A stretch of DNA of 64,000 nt from Aplidium turbinatum (Eukaryota > Chordata > Ascidiacea > Aplousobranchia > Polyclinidae). Below are positions 40,220 to 51,670 of the stretch, in pieces (within the stretch, counting starts at the first letter, position 1; every line of letters begins with the position of its first letter). Location of the stretch: positions 20,257,695 to 20,321,694 of the forward strand of contig OU964924.1 of assembly GCA_918807975.1 (NCBI GenBank), read 5' to 3'. The notes under the pieces are model-generated. The model saw only the letters and a program-made list of their open reading frames with translations. It was not told the origin of the DNA and searched no databases. The position numbers and the translations under genes were made by a program.

Positions 40220-43205
40220 CCTCTTAGATTTTCTTGAAAATCACACTAAAGTTTCATATTGATGTATAATGAACACAAAAAAAATTTCAGCTCATTATCT
40301 CAAGACGTTTAGAAATTACAGCCCTTCAAAGTCACCAAGGTCCCTCAAAATGCGTTCGCATGTAAATTTTCCTCCATGTTTGGGTCTTCACAACTTTTCA
40401 TGTAAAGCGTTTACAAATCTGAAATTTGGTATTCTGATTAAGAAGCAGCCCTAGTTTTCATATCTACCATCGAAATTGCTAATTTCAAATTAGTTTTAGA
40501 TATAGAACCTTTCAAAAATTGAAATTTTTTACATTTGAAAAAATTACATCAATTTTTGATGTCCGCTATCTCCCAAACCAATAGTCCCAGAACTACCATT
40601 TTGCATATTATTATTCTATACTAGTTGGTAATTAACCCCCATGAGACTTGCACTAAAAAAATGTGAAATTATTGAAGTTTGGAGGGTGCAAAGATGAAGC
40701 GCGAGCAAAAAAAAGCGCAAAAATGCGCCATCTTGTGGTTAATATTTGACCCTGTGGACAGTCATTCAGGAAGTTGAAACTTTCAGAAAAAAATCTTCTT
40801 TGCCTAAGCTATAAACAGTTCAAGTTTCAAATATGTAACCCAACTCCTTCAATAGTAAATGCAGCTGTGAAATCATGAGTTTGACCATCACATGCAAAAG
40901 TCTTGGGGGTGTGAGGTAGTGTGGCTTACTTGGCAAACATGAAAATGTTTTGAATTTTGCTGAGGACACCCTTTTAAATTGTGAAGTTGTCAGAAAAAAT
41001 AACTCCTTCAAAACATTTTTGAATTTGAAATTGATTTAGGGGTGGCCCTCTCTGAAGTTCTGCGCCCTCCCCCAAAATACCAAATCTTCATATCTCAAAA
41101 ACTGCTGGAGCTAGAGATACAGTTTTTGTGTCAAAAGATGCAGAAAACATGATTTCCTATCTGCTTTCTGAACAGTGATTGTGTCTATCTTGAGTAGAAA
41201 AGCAGTTATTTAAAAAAAAACTTGTTTTGGGTATTCTAGCACAAAACAGCTCTGAACAAGTATTGTGGTCCAAGCTATTCAATACACAAAGTTCATAAAC
41301 TAACTTGTATATAACTGGTTAGTTTCAAGATAAACATGAAACTAAACAAACAAGCAAACAAAGAAAAAAAAGTCAAATGAATCAGTAATAGGTCACAACT
41401 CGCAGCTATAACTAAGTCAAAACAGGAGAGTTGTATTGTTTCATGTTTTTGTGAATCTCTGCTATTTACTGTTGACTTTTTAAGATCATAGCATGCATAA
41501 CCATCACAACGGGTAGATGGCTTTTCCGTGTTTCAGCATAATTATCTTTAAATGCCTTGCTCAATAGCACATTGAGCTGGTAACAGTAAAATAAAGCAGC
41601 ACTAACACAACAAAGCAAGTATGGTACTGTAGTTAGCAAAGCACATTCAACAGTATGAGGCAAAGAATATTGCACAGCAAAATAATATAACTCCATAAGT
41701 GTACAGGATATATTTGTCACAGGACATCCCCGGCCAGGAATAAAAAAAAAAAAAATTAACACTGAGATTTGCAAGTCAGAACATCTTACATAAGATTTAA
41801 ACACTGGAAGCAAAGTAACGGACACAAAAGATTGTGGCAAGTCATTACAATTCATTTGCAGTGTGATGGCAAAATAATCATAATTCGATCATAGTCCATT
41901 GTGTTTAATCTATACTGTCTGCCACCATGCCCTTGAAACTGTAGAGGACTTATTATACACAAAATATCCAGGAATGGAACCCAGTACTCATTCGTGAGTT
42001 GTGGGAGCATCTTCTGATGTGATGCTGCTACTACCTATTGCTGATTCATTTGACTTTTTTTTCTTTGTTTGCTTGCTTGTTTGTTTAGTTTCATTTTTAC
42101 CTTGAAACTAACCAGTTATATACAAGTTAGTTTATGAACTTTGTGCATTGAATAACTTGGACCAAAATACTTGTTCAGCGCTGCTTTGTGCTGGAATACC
42201 CGAAACAGGTTTTTTGAAATAACTGCTTTTCTACTCAAGATAGACACAATCACTGTTCAGAAAGCAGATAGGAAATCATGTTTTCTGCATCTTTTGACAC
42301 AAAAACTGTATCTCTAGCTCCAGCAGTTTTTGAGATATGAAGATTTGGTATTTTGGGGGAGGGCGCAGAACTTCAGAGAGGGCCACCCCTAAATCAATTT
42401 CAAATTCAAAAATGTTTTGAAGGAGTTATTTTTTCTGACAACTTCACAATTTAAAAGGGTGTCCTCAGCAAAATTCAAAACATTTTCATGTTTGCCAAGT
42501 AAGCCACACTACCTCACACCCCCAAGACTTTTGCATGTGATGGTCAAACTCATGATTTCACAGCTGCATTTACTATTGAAGGAGTTGGGTTACATATTTG
42601 AAACTTGAACTGTTTATAGCTTAGGCAAAGAAGATTTTTTTCTGAAAGTTTCAACTTTCTGAATGACTGTCCACAGGGTCAAATATTAACCACAAGATGG
42701 CGCATTTTGCGCTTTTTTTGCTCGCGCTTCATCTTTGCACCCTCCAAACTTCAATAATTTCACATTTTTTTAGTGTAAGTCTCATGGGGGTTAATTACCA
42801 ACTAGTATAGAATAATAATATGCAAAATGGTAGTTCTGGGACTATTGGTTTGGGAGATAGCGGACATCAAAAATTGATGTAATTTTTTCAAATGTAAAAA
42901 ATTTCAATTTTTGAAAGGTTCTATATCTAAAACTAATTTGAAATTAGCAATTTCGATGGTAGATATGAAAACTAGGGCTGCTTCTTAATCAGAATACCAA
43001 CTTTCAGATTTGTAAATGCTTTACATGAAAAGTTGTGAAGACCCAAACATGGAGGAAAATTTACATGCGAACGCATTTTGAGGGACCTTGGTGACTTTGA
43101 AGGGCTGTAATTTCTAAACGTCTTGAGATAATGAGCTGAAATTTTTTTTGTGTTCATTATACATCAATATGAAACTTAAGTGTAAATTTCAAATAAATCT
43201 AAGAG
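40220..43205. repeat. Large inverted repeat (arms of Y)
   Basis: Arms 40220-41345 and 42060-43205 are almost identical inverse copies. For example, the open frames at 40820-41011 (minus) and 42417-42608 (plus) are identical, and those at 40269-40454 and 42972-43157 differ by one residue. These frames are consequences of the repeat, not genes. Such similarity points to recent origin or gene conversion. Confidence 0.85.
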
Positions 43206-43330
43206 GGTCGAGCTTGCACACCCTGTTGAGTTGACATGGAATGACCCAGTTAAAAGTTTAAAACCAATATGATATTAAATATAATACACATTAGCATAGC
43301 AACAATGGTTATGATGTATACATAAACTGA

Positions 43331-44720
43331 TCATTCCATGTCAGCTCGATGAAGAGCCCCAGATTGATAAAACCTGTAACCTCTGGGGGGAATAGCACCC
43401 AACAAGATAATTTTAAGCTCTAGCAGCTCACTATAGTCATCACGAGGTTGCTTGGATAGCAATTCATTTAGGCAAAAATCAACAACCTCTTGTTTCTTAT
43501 CGTCAAATACTTTGGAAACCTCTGCAGTTAAATCACTTGGTACCATGGGCTCGTATGTCGATTGTTCAATCAAAGACCACTGTTTTTGAAACTGTTTGAA
43601 AATTGCAATATCCGGTGCTGCTGATGGTCCAAAGCATACAAAAAAAGCTGCTTCTGCAACAATCTCAAAGATATGGTGTCGGCATGCAAAATGTAAAACT
43701 TCTCTTTCTAGTTCATTTTGTAAAAGAGTACAGGCTCCAAGTCTAGCACCAGTATTGCTGCTAGTGGTATCGAAACTCATGCCAATAATCTGGTCTGTAA
43801 TTTCCCAATCGTCCGTACATGCTTTCACCGCAGTTGCAACAGCTTGACCAGTTCCAGATGAAAGCTTTGGAAATTCTAATAGTTTAGATGTACCAAACCC
43901 AGAAACTAACACAGGTAAGCGATCTACTTTTTCTCTTTGTTGGCAGTATCTGGCAAAAGTTTGCAATCCCAGTGAACAACAAGCTTGGCTTCAGTTGAAA
44001 AGGTACTTTTAATATTTTCAGCAACGCTTTTTCGATGCTTTTGTCTGGGACGTTGTATTGAAAGAGCGGTTGATGGCGAATCCAGACACACTCTGACCTA
44101 TTGCAGAATCAGCTGCTTTCAATACATGGACTGCTGCTCGGTCACTTGTTTTTGTGCGGTCTTAAGGCAGCTGTCAAATGTTCATCAATTGCTGCTCTGG
44201 CTCTGCTGGCTGTTGGAGTTTCAGATGAAAAGATTTTATATTCACAGTCCTCGTCTTCAGTAGTCTCTTCAGCACTACTGGAACTTGAAGCCAACTGTGC
44301 CATTTCAGCAATAACATCAACCTTTTCATGCTGTCGTTTTTCCTGAGCAATTTTTAGTTTGTGTTGTTGCATGCTATGCTTTTCTTTTCCATCAATTTTC
44401 TGTCAACACCCATCATAATGCCTTGATACCTTGTTTGTCGTTGTGCCATCAAAAATTCCTTGTCTTCATTAATTTTGATTATAGATAATGCCATAGAATG
44501 TGCAACATCAAACAATGTGTCCATTTTTTTTTTGTAAAATCCTCTTCCTTCTTCTGCGAATTAGATCTTCGTGACTTCCTATTGAACAATAATTTATATT
44601 GATTTAGCTGCTTTTGAAACTTGGTGATAGCATTTCTTTCCTCCATAACATGAATCCGGGCCTTATCCCAAACACAAAATACTTCTCTCACAGTCAATCT
44701 CACTGCTTTTCTCACAGTCT
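43331..44720 (-). pseudogene. F1-family protein, N-terminal half (uncharacterised, transposase-like)
   Basis: No named function is known to me. Pieces on the minus strand: 44715-44479 (VREVFCVWDKARIHVMEERN, then a helical K/R-rich part), 44372-44142 (acidic Ser-rich linker), 43966-43331. The last has EKVDRLPVLVSGFGTSKLL, IGMSFDTTSSNTGARLGA, HFACRHHIFEI and LELKIILLGAIPPRGYRF. The D in SFDTT and the CRHH motif are constant in relatives and look catalytic, as in RNase H-fold transposases (inference). The protein breaks off right after ALHRA into TGACATGGAATGATC, which matches the terminal bases of element Y. The C-terminal blocks are represented at 17308-17842. Frameshifts separate the pieces. 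Confidence 0.6.
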
Positions 44721-45163
44721 GTTTTCATCACGGTGCAGTTTAAAATATCGCTTGGAACTTTCACTCCACGAAGGAAGCTGTTTTGCTGCCATTTCATCAA
44801 TCGGAAATCCTACAAGCCATATAATATCAATTTTTTCTGCCTAGTATTAGCTAAGACATATTACTGTTAGCCAAATACTGGTAAGTGGTAAAGCGTATCC
44901 TGCAAATATAAGTTATGATATATAAGTGACTTAATTTAGACTGATTTGATAATCTATCTATTCGAACAGCCTAGGCCTGCTGTAGGCTAGCCTACTAACT
45001 CAAATTTTTTGCTTTAAAATAAAGTTCAAGACTGTCCAAATTGCTAGGCCTACTTGTGTTATAGCTACATCAATATAAATGTGTTTATAGAAATCCCCAC
45101 CCTCCCAAACGGTAAAACAGACACCATGTTTGTTTCAATAGGACAAACTAAAATTTTCGCCAT
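44721..45163. other. Unassigned spacer
   Basis: Between the F1 and F3 remnants. Several TAGGCCTA-type words, no feature. Confidence 0.4.
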
Positions 45164-47520
45164 CTAGCGGTTTGGTATAGAAAGCTTGAAAAGGGGTGCA
45201 AACTTTATATGATGAATACCACCCAAAATGAAGTACTCAGCGTGATAATAATGAAGCAAGAGAATGAAAACGTCAGTGTCATCGGATATCACAGTTATAT
45301 CACTCTCTTCATTATTTCGAGCAGACAGCATCACCTGTTGGACAATGATATTGTCCGCTTCCTCATGACTAGTTAAAAGGTCCGCCCTCGTGATCAATAC
45401 ACCACCAGTCCATGGCTGATCTCAAATGAGGCAACGTCCTCATCAATCACTATCAACTTGTGACTTTGGGTGTATTCATGGAATGACTCGTCTTCAACCA
45501 GAAGTTTGACAATCAGGTTTATCAACTGCTTCTTGTTTTCAGTCACCGTCAATACAGTCTTTTGAGGTGGTAATTTGGTATTCAACTGCAGCTCGTAGAG
45601 TCGGCTAACTCCAGTGGCCCTAGCACTTCTGGTGACACTCTTAGTACTGTAATCGTAGTACTGATCGAACACTAGGTGAACGTCCCCAACTTTTAGTCTC
45701 TTGGCAAAGTCGTGTTTCAAGTTGTTTGCGTAGTCTGTAGTGGTGCCCTCTGCAGGCCAAGGAATCACCCAGAGTAGGGCTGAAGCTGAACCATCAATCA
45801 CAACTATTGAAGTGTCACTCGCTGATGTCCGAGCATATACCTCAAGCTGTCGCTTTAAGGAAGACTTTGATGTTGCAGCTCTCATTTCTCCTGTGGAGTA
45901 AAACATAGGCGTTGGTACTGGGCCACTTTGTAGGATAGGACATCTTTTATGTCAACATCACACCCACTAGCTTGTTGGCCTGTGACCCTGGAGTAGATGA
46001 CATTCATGTCGTACACTTTACTACCTCCCACGTTTAGTCATTTACATGTCTCTTTGTAGCAACCATGGTAGTCACGGTCTTGTGAATTGTTTCATGTAAG
46101 CCATCAGGTAAATTCTCTCCAAATTTGCACATCTGTTTGAATCTTTTCTGCACAGCCTCCTGCACATTCACTACCGGGGTTCCATGTTGACCAGTTGCAC
46201 TGTTCACTAGATCCTCTAGATGTTTCTTGGGATCAAGTGGATCCATATATTTTTGAAGCTTCGTCCTTATGGCTTCTCGGTCCTTGTTGTCATTCTCTAT
46301 CCGTGACTTCATTTCTTCCTTATGTCCACTTCCCTGGTCTCCAGAATCTCCAAGCATTTCGCCCAGAGCAGCCTCCACAGTACTACATGTATGAAGACTC
46401 TATGCCCAAATCTTGAGCGTATCCGGCTGCAAGGTTATTCCTATGATGCCATTTGGGGCATGGCCATATCTCATGAAAAGAGTTTCTATAAACATGTCAC
46501 TCCACAGGCCATTCCATAGTCCGCGCTGGTGCCTCATCACATGCTCCCCTTTCATGAACTGGACTAATACCTCTTCTGGGAGGGCTTCCATTGCCCTTAG
46601 GTAGCACATCCCATACCTTGCATAATGCACATGGCCAGCGGCAAAGAAATAGGGAAGCATTTGTTTGCATGCCTCAAGATGCAACAGCCAATCAACCTCT
46701 CGCTCAGCGCGGACAAACTTCATGATAAGGAACACTGGTTTGATCAACATGTCCAGTTGTCCACCCACAGTTTGGCAGTCTTAGTCCTTTTGGCTATATT
46801 CTCCAAGACCTCCACAAAACCCTCCTTTGACTCAAGTGTATTGCGATCAAGTACTCGAAGAACTTCTTCAGCCAGCATTCTAAATGCTCAAACAGCCTGC
46901 GGAAATTTTTTTCCAGTCAACATTTTTGTGACTCCTCCAAACACATCACTCAGAACTTCCTCCAGTCCACTGTTTTCCATCAGAGTCCCGATGCAGCCTA
47001 TGAAACGCATCAAAAAGTGCATACCACCCAAGCGCAGGATGACATCTGAAAACCTTTCTGGGTAAGCCCACTTTACATGTAATGCAACTTTATATAGTTG
47101 TAAGTCACAGGTAAATAACACAAACTTTTGGTCAGCATTATGTGTCACCTTTTGAGCTTTCACCATTGTTGTCATTATTGTATCTGGGTGGAATGGCACA
47201 AGATCAATCAAAGGCAGGTATGCCGTCTTAGGTTGTTCTGTTTAACCTTGATTGCTTGTAAGAGCTGTGTTGTAGCCATTGTACTCGGGACAATTCTGTT
47301 TCTGAACATCCTGAAAGAAGGCGAAGCCAGTTTTGTCCGCTCTTTGTTTTAGAGTAGCCTGTTGCGCAAGTAACTTGAGTGAGAAAACTGGTCTAACAGC
47401 AGCACTCTCTGGCATTTTTGGTTTCTTGGGACCAGTGTATCTTTGTATGGTGACATCATATTCTATTGGCTCCGACATCTCCTCCTTTGAAATAATTAAT
47501 GAAATCAAAATTATCAATCT
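45164..47520 (-). pseudogene. F3 protein: large uncharacterised mobile-type protein with PIN/FEN1-like domain
   Basis: Frames on the minus strand read as one long protein with a few breaks. N-terminal part from MSEPIEYDV (47481), then IDLVPFHPDT, FTCDLQLYKVALHVKWAYPE, LRLGGMHFLMRFIGCIGTLM. A helical middle follows (VDWLLHLEACKQMLPYF, HVHYARYGMCYLR), then IYSRVTGQQASG. The C-terminal domain has VVIDGSASALLWVIPWP, VHLVFDQYYDYSTKSVTRSA, TKLPPQKTVLTVTENKKQ, SHEEADNIIVQQ and ISDDTDVFILLLHYY. The spaced acids (IDG, FDQY, EEAD, DDTD) are the pattern of PIN/FEN1-like metal nucleases; this fold is my inference. Proteins of this pattern are abundant and unnamed in molluscs and cnidarians (memory). The copy is truncated after the DDTD motif at 45164 and has stops and frameshifts near 47240, 46885, 45905 and 45395. 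Confidence 0.6.
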
Positions 47521-47859
47521 AGACCAAATACAAGTAAATTTGATTGTTTTTGTTTGAAATTTGTAATATGGCAGCCCTATTGGTGGCATTATTGCATTTT
47601 ACATGATGCAATCCTCAACCAGTCAAATAAATAGTTTCAATGGACTCCTTGCCCTTCAAAACATACGGTTAGACACCAAAACTATCATCCTAGGTCAAAT
47701 ACTAACTGAGTTATAGGGAGTTATCTGAAACGGCAGCCATTTTGGGCGCCATCTTGAATTTCTCAAAACGCTCAAGGTTGCACAGAGTGCACCCGACAGA
47801 TTCTGAAAGAGTAGACTCTAGGCTACAAAAATCAATAAAAAAAACTTTACATAAAATTT
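47521..47859. other. Spacer with MITE-like GCCATTTTGG words
   Basis: CGGCAGCCATTTTGGGCGCC and CATCTTGAATTT (47731-47760) resemble ends of common DNA-transposon MITEs, but no inverse partner is found. Confidence 0.35.
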
Positions 47860-48087
47860 CCAGGTTCAGCCAAAAAATTGGATTTGGCAACCGCATTATT
47901 AAAAGTTGCCCTTGTTGCAGGAACAAAGCGATGGTATTGGAGTGTACCTGGAATAGTTTTTGCACACTCAAATCTAGGTCGCAGTTCCTCTTCTGAAATA
48001 GCTACTTCAGCCATGCGAACACGGAAAAAATAAATGCCAGAAATGTTCTGGAGGCACCATTCGGACATTGATGTAGTGGTTAAAATA
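47860..48087 (-). pseudogene. Q2 gene, C-terminal piece
   Basis: Minus-strand frame with EWCLQNISGIYFF, EEELRPRFECAKTIPGTLQY and HRFVPAT, the blocks that follow the CDGIGGT region in Q-family proteins. It is separated from 53033-53866 by the mariner element and its inserts (48088-53032). Confidence 0.6.
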
Positions 48088-49013
48088 CAGGGTGACACAA
48101 AAAAACGTTCATCAGTAAAAATCAAATAATTTCCAAAATTTTATTTAGATTAACACAAAAATTCAGCTACATTAGGTTATGTGTATGTAGCAGACATCTC
48201 CAAAGTTTCAAGGCTATACAGACGAAATCGGTTAATCGAATCACCTATTTGCCAGACGTTTTGACACGATTATACGATTGATTCGTTTAACCAATTTACT
48301 AAAAAAAAGGTTTATTGTGAATGGGCGTAATTGTTGGGAAGATGTCTGTGCTGACTAGGCTGCAACGCACATTACAACTGATGCTTCCTACAACTGTTTA
48401 CAATTCTGGTTAAACTTTAAAGAGTTTACTAGTTCTGTGTTACATAACACTCGGAATGGCCCGTTTCGGCGAGTCCGATTCGGTGAGTCCGATTCGGCGA
48501 GTCCGATTCGACTAGTCCGATTCGGCGAGTTCCCTATTCGGCGAGAGCTCTTTTCGGCGAGTGCCCTATTCGGCGAGTTTTTAAAAGGAAATTATCGGGT
48601 ACCGTAGCCTAATTGCAATTGCCGTTTTTACATCGTTTTAACGTCGCTAAACGTTGAAATCGTGCAGAAAGGAATAAAAATAAAATTTTTGAACTATTAA
48701 ATTAAAATTCGTCATGTCAGCTCAGTTGTTTTTATTTCTGACCATCATATGAAAAACAATACACGTCAACATAGCAAAGGTAGAAGCAACAATTCACGTC
48801 AACATAGCAAAGGTGTAGAAAAAGGTAGAAGCGACAAAACGCGAACGTTAAAACGTGCTTGTGACCGAAGTAAGTTATTGAGTTGAAAGAAATTTAGCAA
48901 GGTTGCATCACCTTCAAAAAAATTTAAGATATGAAGGAAAAATAAAACAAAGAAAATGTTAGAAAAAAAATAATGTTTATGTCTATAAGTTAGTACTTTT
49001 GAATAGTTAAAAT

Positions 49014-50278
49014 CATAGGCGCCTAACTATTTTTTTGGCCGTGGGGGCGAAAGCGTGTTTCATCAGCAGCAACGTAAATTCTGCGAAATGTCATGCAGAT
49101 GGATGACGTAATTATGTCGTCACACTAGGATTGCTTTTATTGCCACACTCGGAGTTATCGCTACGTTCGACCTACCGTTAATTATTATAAACAAAGCTCG
49201 ACCAAAACACGTGCTATGCGTCTGCGTTGGCTAGCGGTTGATGGACTGCGACTCTTTAAGCTAGGCGCAACATAAAGTTTAGCAACGAACTAGATTTATT
49301 AGCATGAAACAAGAGACGAAAAGGTTTACTAAAAGGTATACTGTAAATGGAATGAAAATACTAACTTGATCATATGCTTGAAAATATACCTGTTGAAAGC
49401 AAAATCATTCATGTTTACATCAATTCAACAGCACGTCACCTTTAATAAATTTAAAAGTTGCTGACATCCGTAAACAGCCCTTGAAAAATAGTTACAGAGA
49501 GACGTTTGATTAAGTTTTCGACTTGACATTGCTCCCTTTTCACTAAAATTTCGCAACTTATGGCTGACCAGCTTTCAAGTTTCAATTCGCTGTAACACGC
49601 CCGTTTTCGTGTTGCAGATGAAACAAAAGATGCGCATATTCCCCGCCTTTGAGCGGGTTTCCATGGCAACGGACGTGTGTGCGCCATGCAGTTTGCGCGA
49701 GTCCGTTGTTGTGTTGATTATGCCGCTTGTGCGACTGTAGGCAGTGCGGTTAGTACCAGCCCTTGTTACGTTGGTTAGTGGTAACCTCGGGCCGAGACTT
49801 CAAGTTCATTTTCACAGCAACCGATTCACTGCCGCGACAATTCTCTGCAGAGGTTTCGACTTTCGAAAGCGACAGGAGGCTGTTTGCAAGCGCATTAAGT
49901 TAAACGCACGCTGCGTCAACGTAGCAAATTATGTTGTTTTTGGGTGCATTCAACATCTGATGACATTGAATCGACGCAAAATGGTAGATTTTTGCTATGT
50001 CACAGGCAGCAATATCAGTCATTTTTACATTGATTCAACGTCTGCAGACGTTAAATCAACGTAAAAATGACAGATTTTTTTGTCTGGGGTGGGATTGTAG
50101 CATCGCTACTCGTTCTAGTGATTATTTACTGCGAAGCTGTTGCGGTTTGTATTTAAAAATGTTTTCCTGCTGCCGATCGCTAGTTCATCTATTGTTTTAT
50201 GTATCAATGCCGCATAAAAAGTTGCTCCCACGCAGAAATATGCGTGGGGGCCTGGCCCCCACGGCTTAGGCGCCTATG
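49014..50278. mobile_element. CATAGGC-ended element, copy 2 (hAT-like)
   Basis: CATAGGCGCCTAAC at 49014 and GTTAGGCGCC-like inverse ending GGCGCCTATG at 50278 are flanked by GTTAAAAT (49006-49013, 50279-50286). It is 1265 bp. C/G-rich right subterminal region (GTGGGGGCCTGGCCCCCAC) as in copy 1 at 24721-26124. It contains W-type palindromes at 49930-50095. Confidence 0.85.
50007..50095. repeat. W palindrome, copy 3
   Basis: Arms GTCATTTTTACATTGATTCA and inverse around ACGTCTGCAGACGT; outer AATATCAG / CAGATTT words as in copies 1 and 2. A degenerate further copy precedes it (49935-49985). A related core occurs at 50560-50650, the centre of the foldback element. Confidence 0.7.
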
Positions 50279-51583
50279 GTTAAAATGATTAGTTTGGATC
50301 AACAAATGTGTGACCTACACTCCTACAGCTTAGATTGAAAGGAAATTATCGGGTAGGCTACCGTAGCCTAGTTATACCGACCAGCAAAAATTTGTTCCAG
50401 GAACCCAGTTAGCCTAACAGTTCATTTTTACATTGTAGTAACAGAATGAAAAGGCTAACCAAATGTGTGGCCTTTCGTTTTAACGTCGCTAAACGTTGAA
50501 ATCGTGTAGAAAAGGGTGCTTTTGCTGACTAGGATACGTTGAAACTGAGAAACATTCACAGAAGCCCTACGATACGTTGCATTTTTAAGATAATGTATTC
50601 AGACGTTGAATCAATGTACAAATGAAATGTTATGCTACATGGGTTCTTGGAACAAATCGTAGGGCTTCTGTGAAAGTTTCTCAGTTTCAAAGTATCCTAG
50701 TCAGCAAAAGCTCCTTTTTCTACACGATTTCAACGTTTAGCGACGTTAACGCGATAGGCCACACATTTGTTTAGTCTTTTCATTCTGTTACTACAATGTA
50801 AAAATAAACTGTGTTCTTGGAACAATTTTTTGCTGGTTGGGATAACTAGGCTACGGTACCCGATAATTTCCTTTCAATCCAAGCTGTAGGCCACACATTT
50901 GTTGATCCAAACTAATCATTTTAACTATTCAAAAGTACTAACTTATAGACATAAACATGATCTATTTTATTTTTTTTGTTTTATTTTTCTTTGTTTTATT
51001 TTTCCTTCATATCTTAAATTTTTCTGAAAGTGTTGCGACCGTGCCAAATTTCTTTCAACTCAATAACTTACTTCGGTCACAAGCACGTTTTAACGTTCGC
51101 GTTTTGTCGCTTCTACCTGTTTCTACACCTTTGCTATGTTGACGTATTGTTTTTGATATCATGATCAGAAAGAAAAACAACTGAACTGACATGACGAATT
51201 CAAGCACGTTTTAACGTTCGCGTTTTGTCGCTTCTACCTTTGCTATGTTGACGTGTATTGTTTTTCATATGATGGTCAGAAATAAAAACAACTGAACTGA
51301 CATGACGAATTTTAATTTAATAGTTCAAAAATTTTATTTTTATTCCTTTCTGCACGATTTCAACGTTTAGCGACGTTAAAACGATGTAAAAACGGCAATT
51401 ATAATTAGGCTACGGTACCCGATAATTTCCTTTCAAAAATTTCAAAACCTCGCCGAATAGGGCACTCGCCGAAAAGGGCTCTCGCCGAAAAGGGCTCTCG
51501 CCGAATAGGGAACTTGCCGAATCGGACTCGCCGAATCGGACTCGCCGAATAGTAGCAGACCCCATAACACTATGCTGTATGTT

Positions 51584-51670
51584 CCAGCCAACAAAACTGG
51601 TCCTTTTTACATTGATTTATCATCTGCAGACGTTAAAACAATGTAAAAAAGGCCAGCTTTGGTGACTTGG
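51584..51670. repeat. W palindrome, copy 5
   Basis: CCAGCCAACAAAACTGGTCC and inverse GGCCAGCTTTGGTGACTTGG surround TTTTTACATTGAT ... CTGCAGACGTT ... AATGTAAAAAA. It lies just outside the foldback element. Confidence 0.65.

Larger units (their letters stand above)
34759..43247. mobile_element. Element Y with ~1.2-kb terminal inverted repeats
   Basis: GGGTCATTCCATGTCAACTC at 34759 is inverted at 43228-43247. AGTT flanks both (34755-34758, 43248-43251), a 4-bp duplication. Leaving out the P element inserted 41 bp from the left end, the arms run from 40220 to about 41345 and from about 42060 to 43205. They are nearly identical over more than 1.1 kb, with a ~700-bp spacer. Net size is about 3.1 kb. 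The spacer has no recognised transposase. Arm sequence is shared with the F1-type element at 16147-18388. Confidence 0.8.
48452..51563. mobile_element. CGGAATGGCC family, long foldback form (copy 3)
   Basis: ATAACACT flanks both sides (48444-48451, 51564-51571). The ends carry arrays of TTCGGCGAGTCCGATTCGG-type units. Without the inserted element 49014-50278 the sequence is a near-complete palindrome centred around 50612, with arms of about 0.85-0.9 kb. For example, GGAAATTATCGGGTA / TACCCGATAATTTCC words occur in both arms, as do ACGTCGCTAAACGTTGAAAT and its inverse. No coding frame. The short copies at 22737 and 34271 are its terminal segments without arms. Confidence 0.8.

Noticed and set aside
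40269-43157. Pairs of identical small open frames on opposite strands
   Set aside because: They are mirror copies inside the Y inverted arms and show no protein-family signal.
43331-47520. F1 and F3 as host genes
   Set aside because: Multiple frame breaks, truncation at element-like borders and the multi-copy nature of relatives point to mobile elements.
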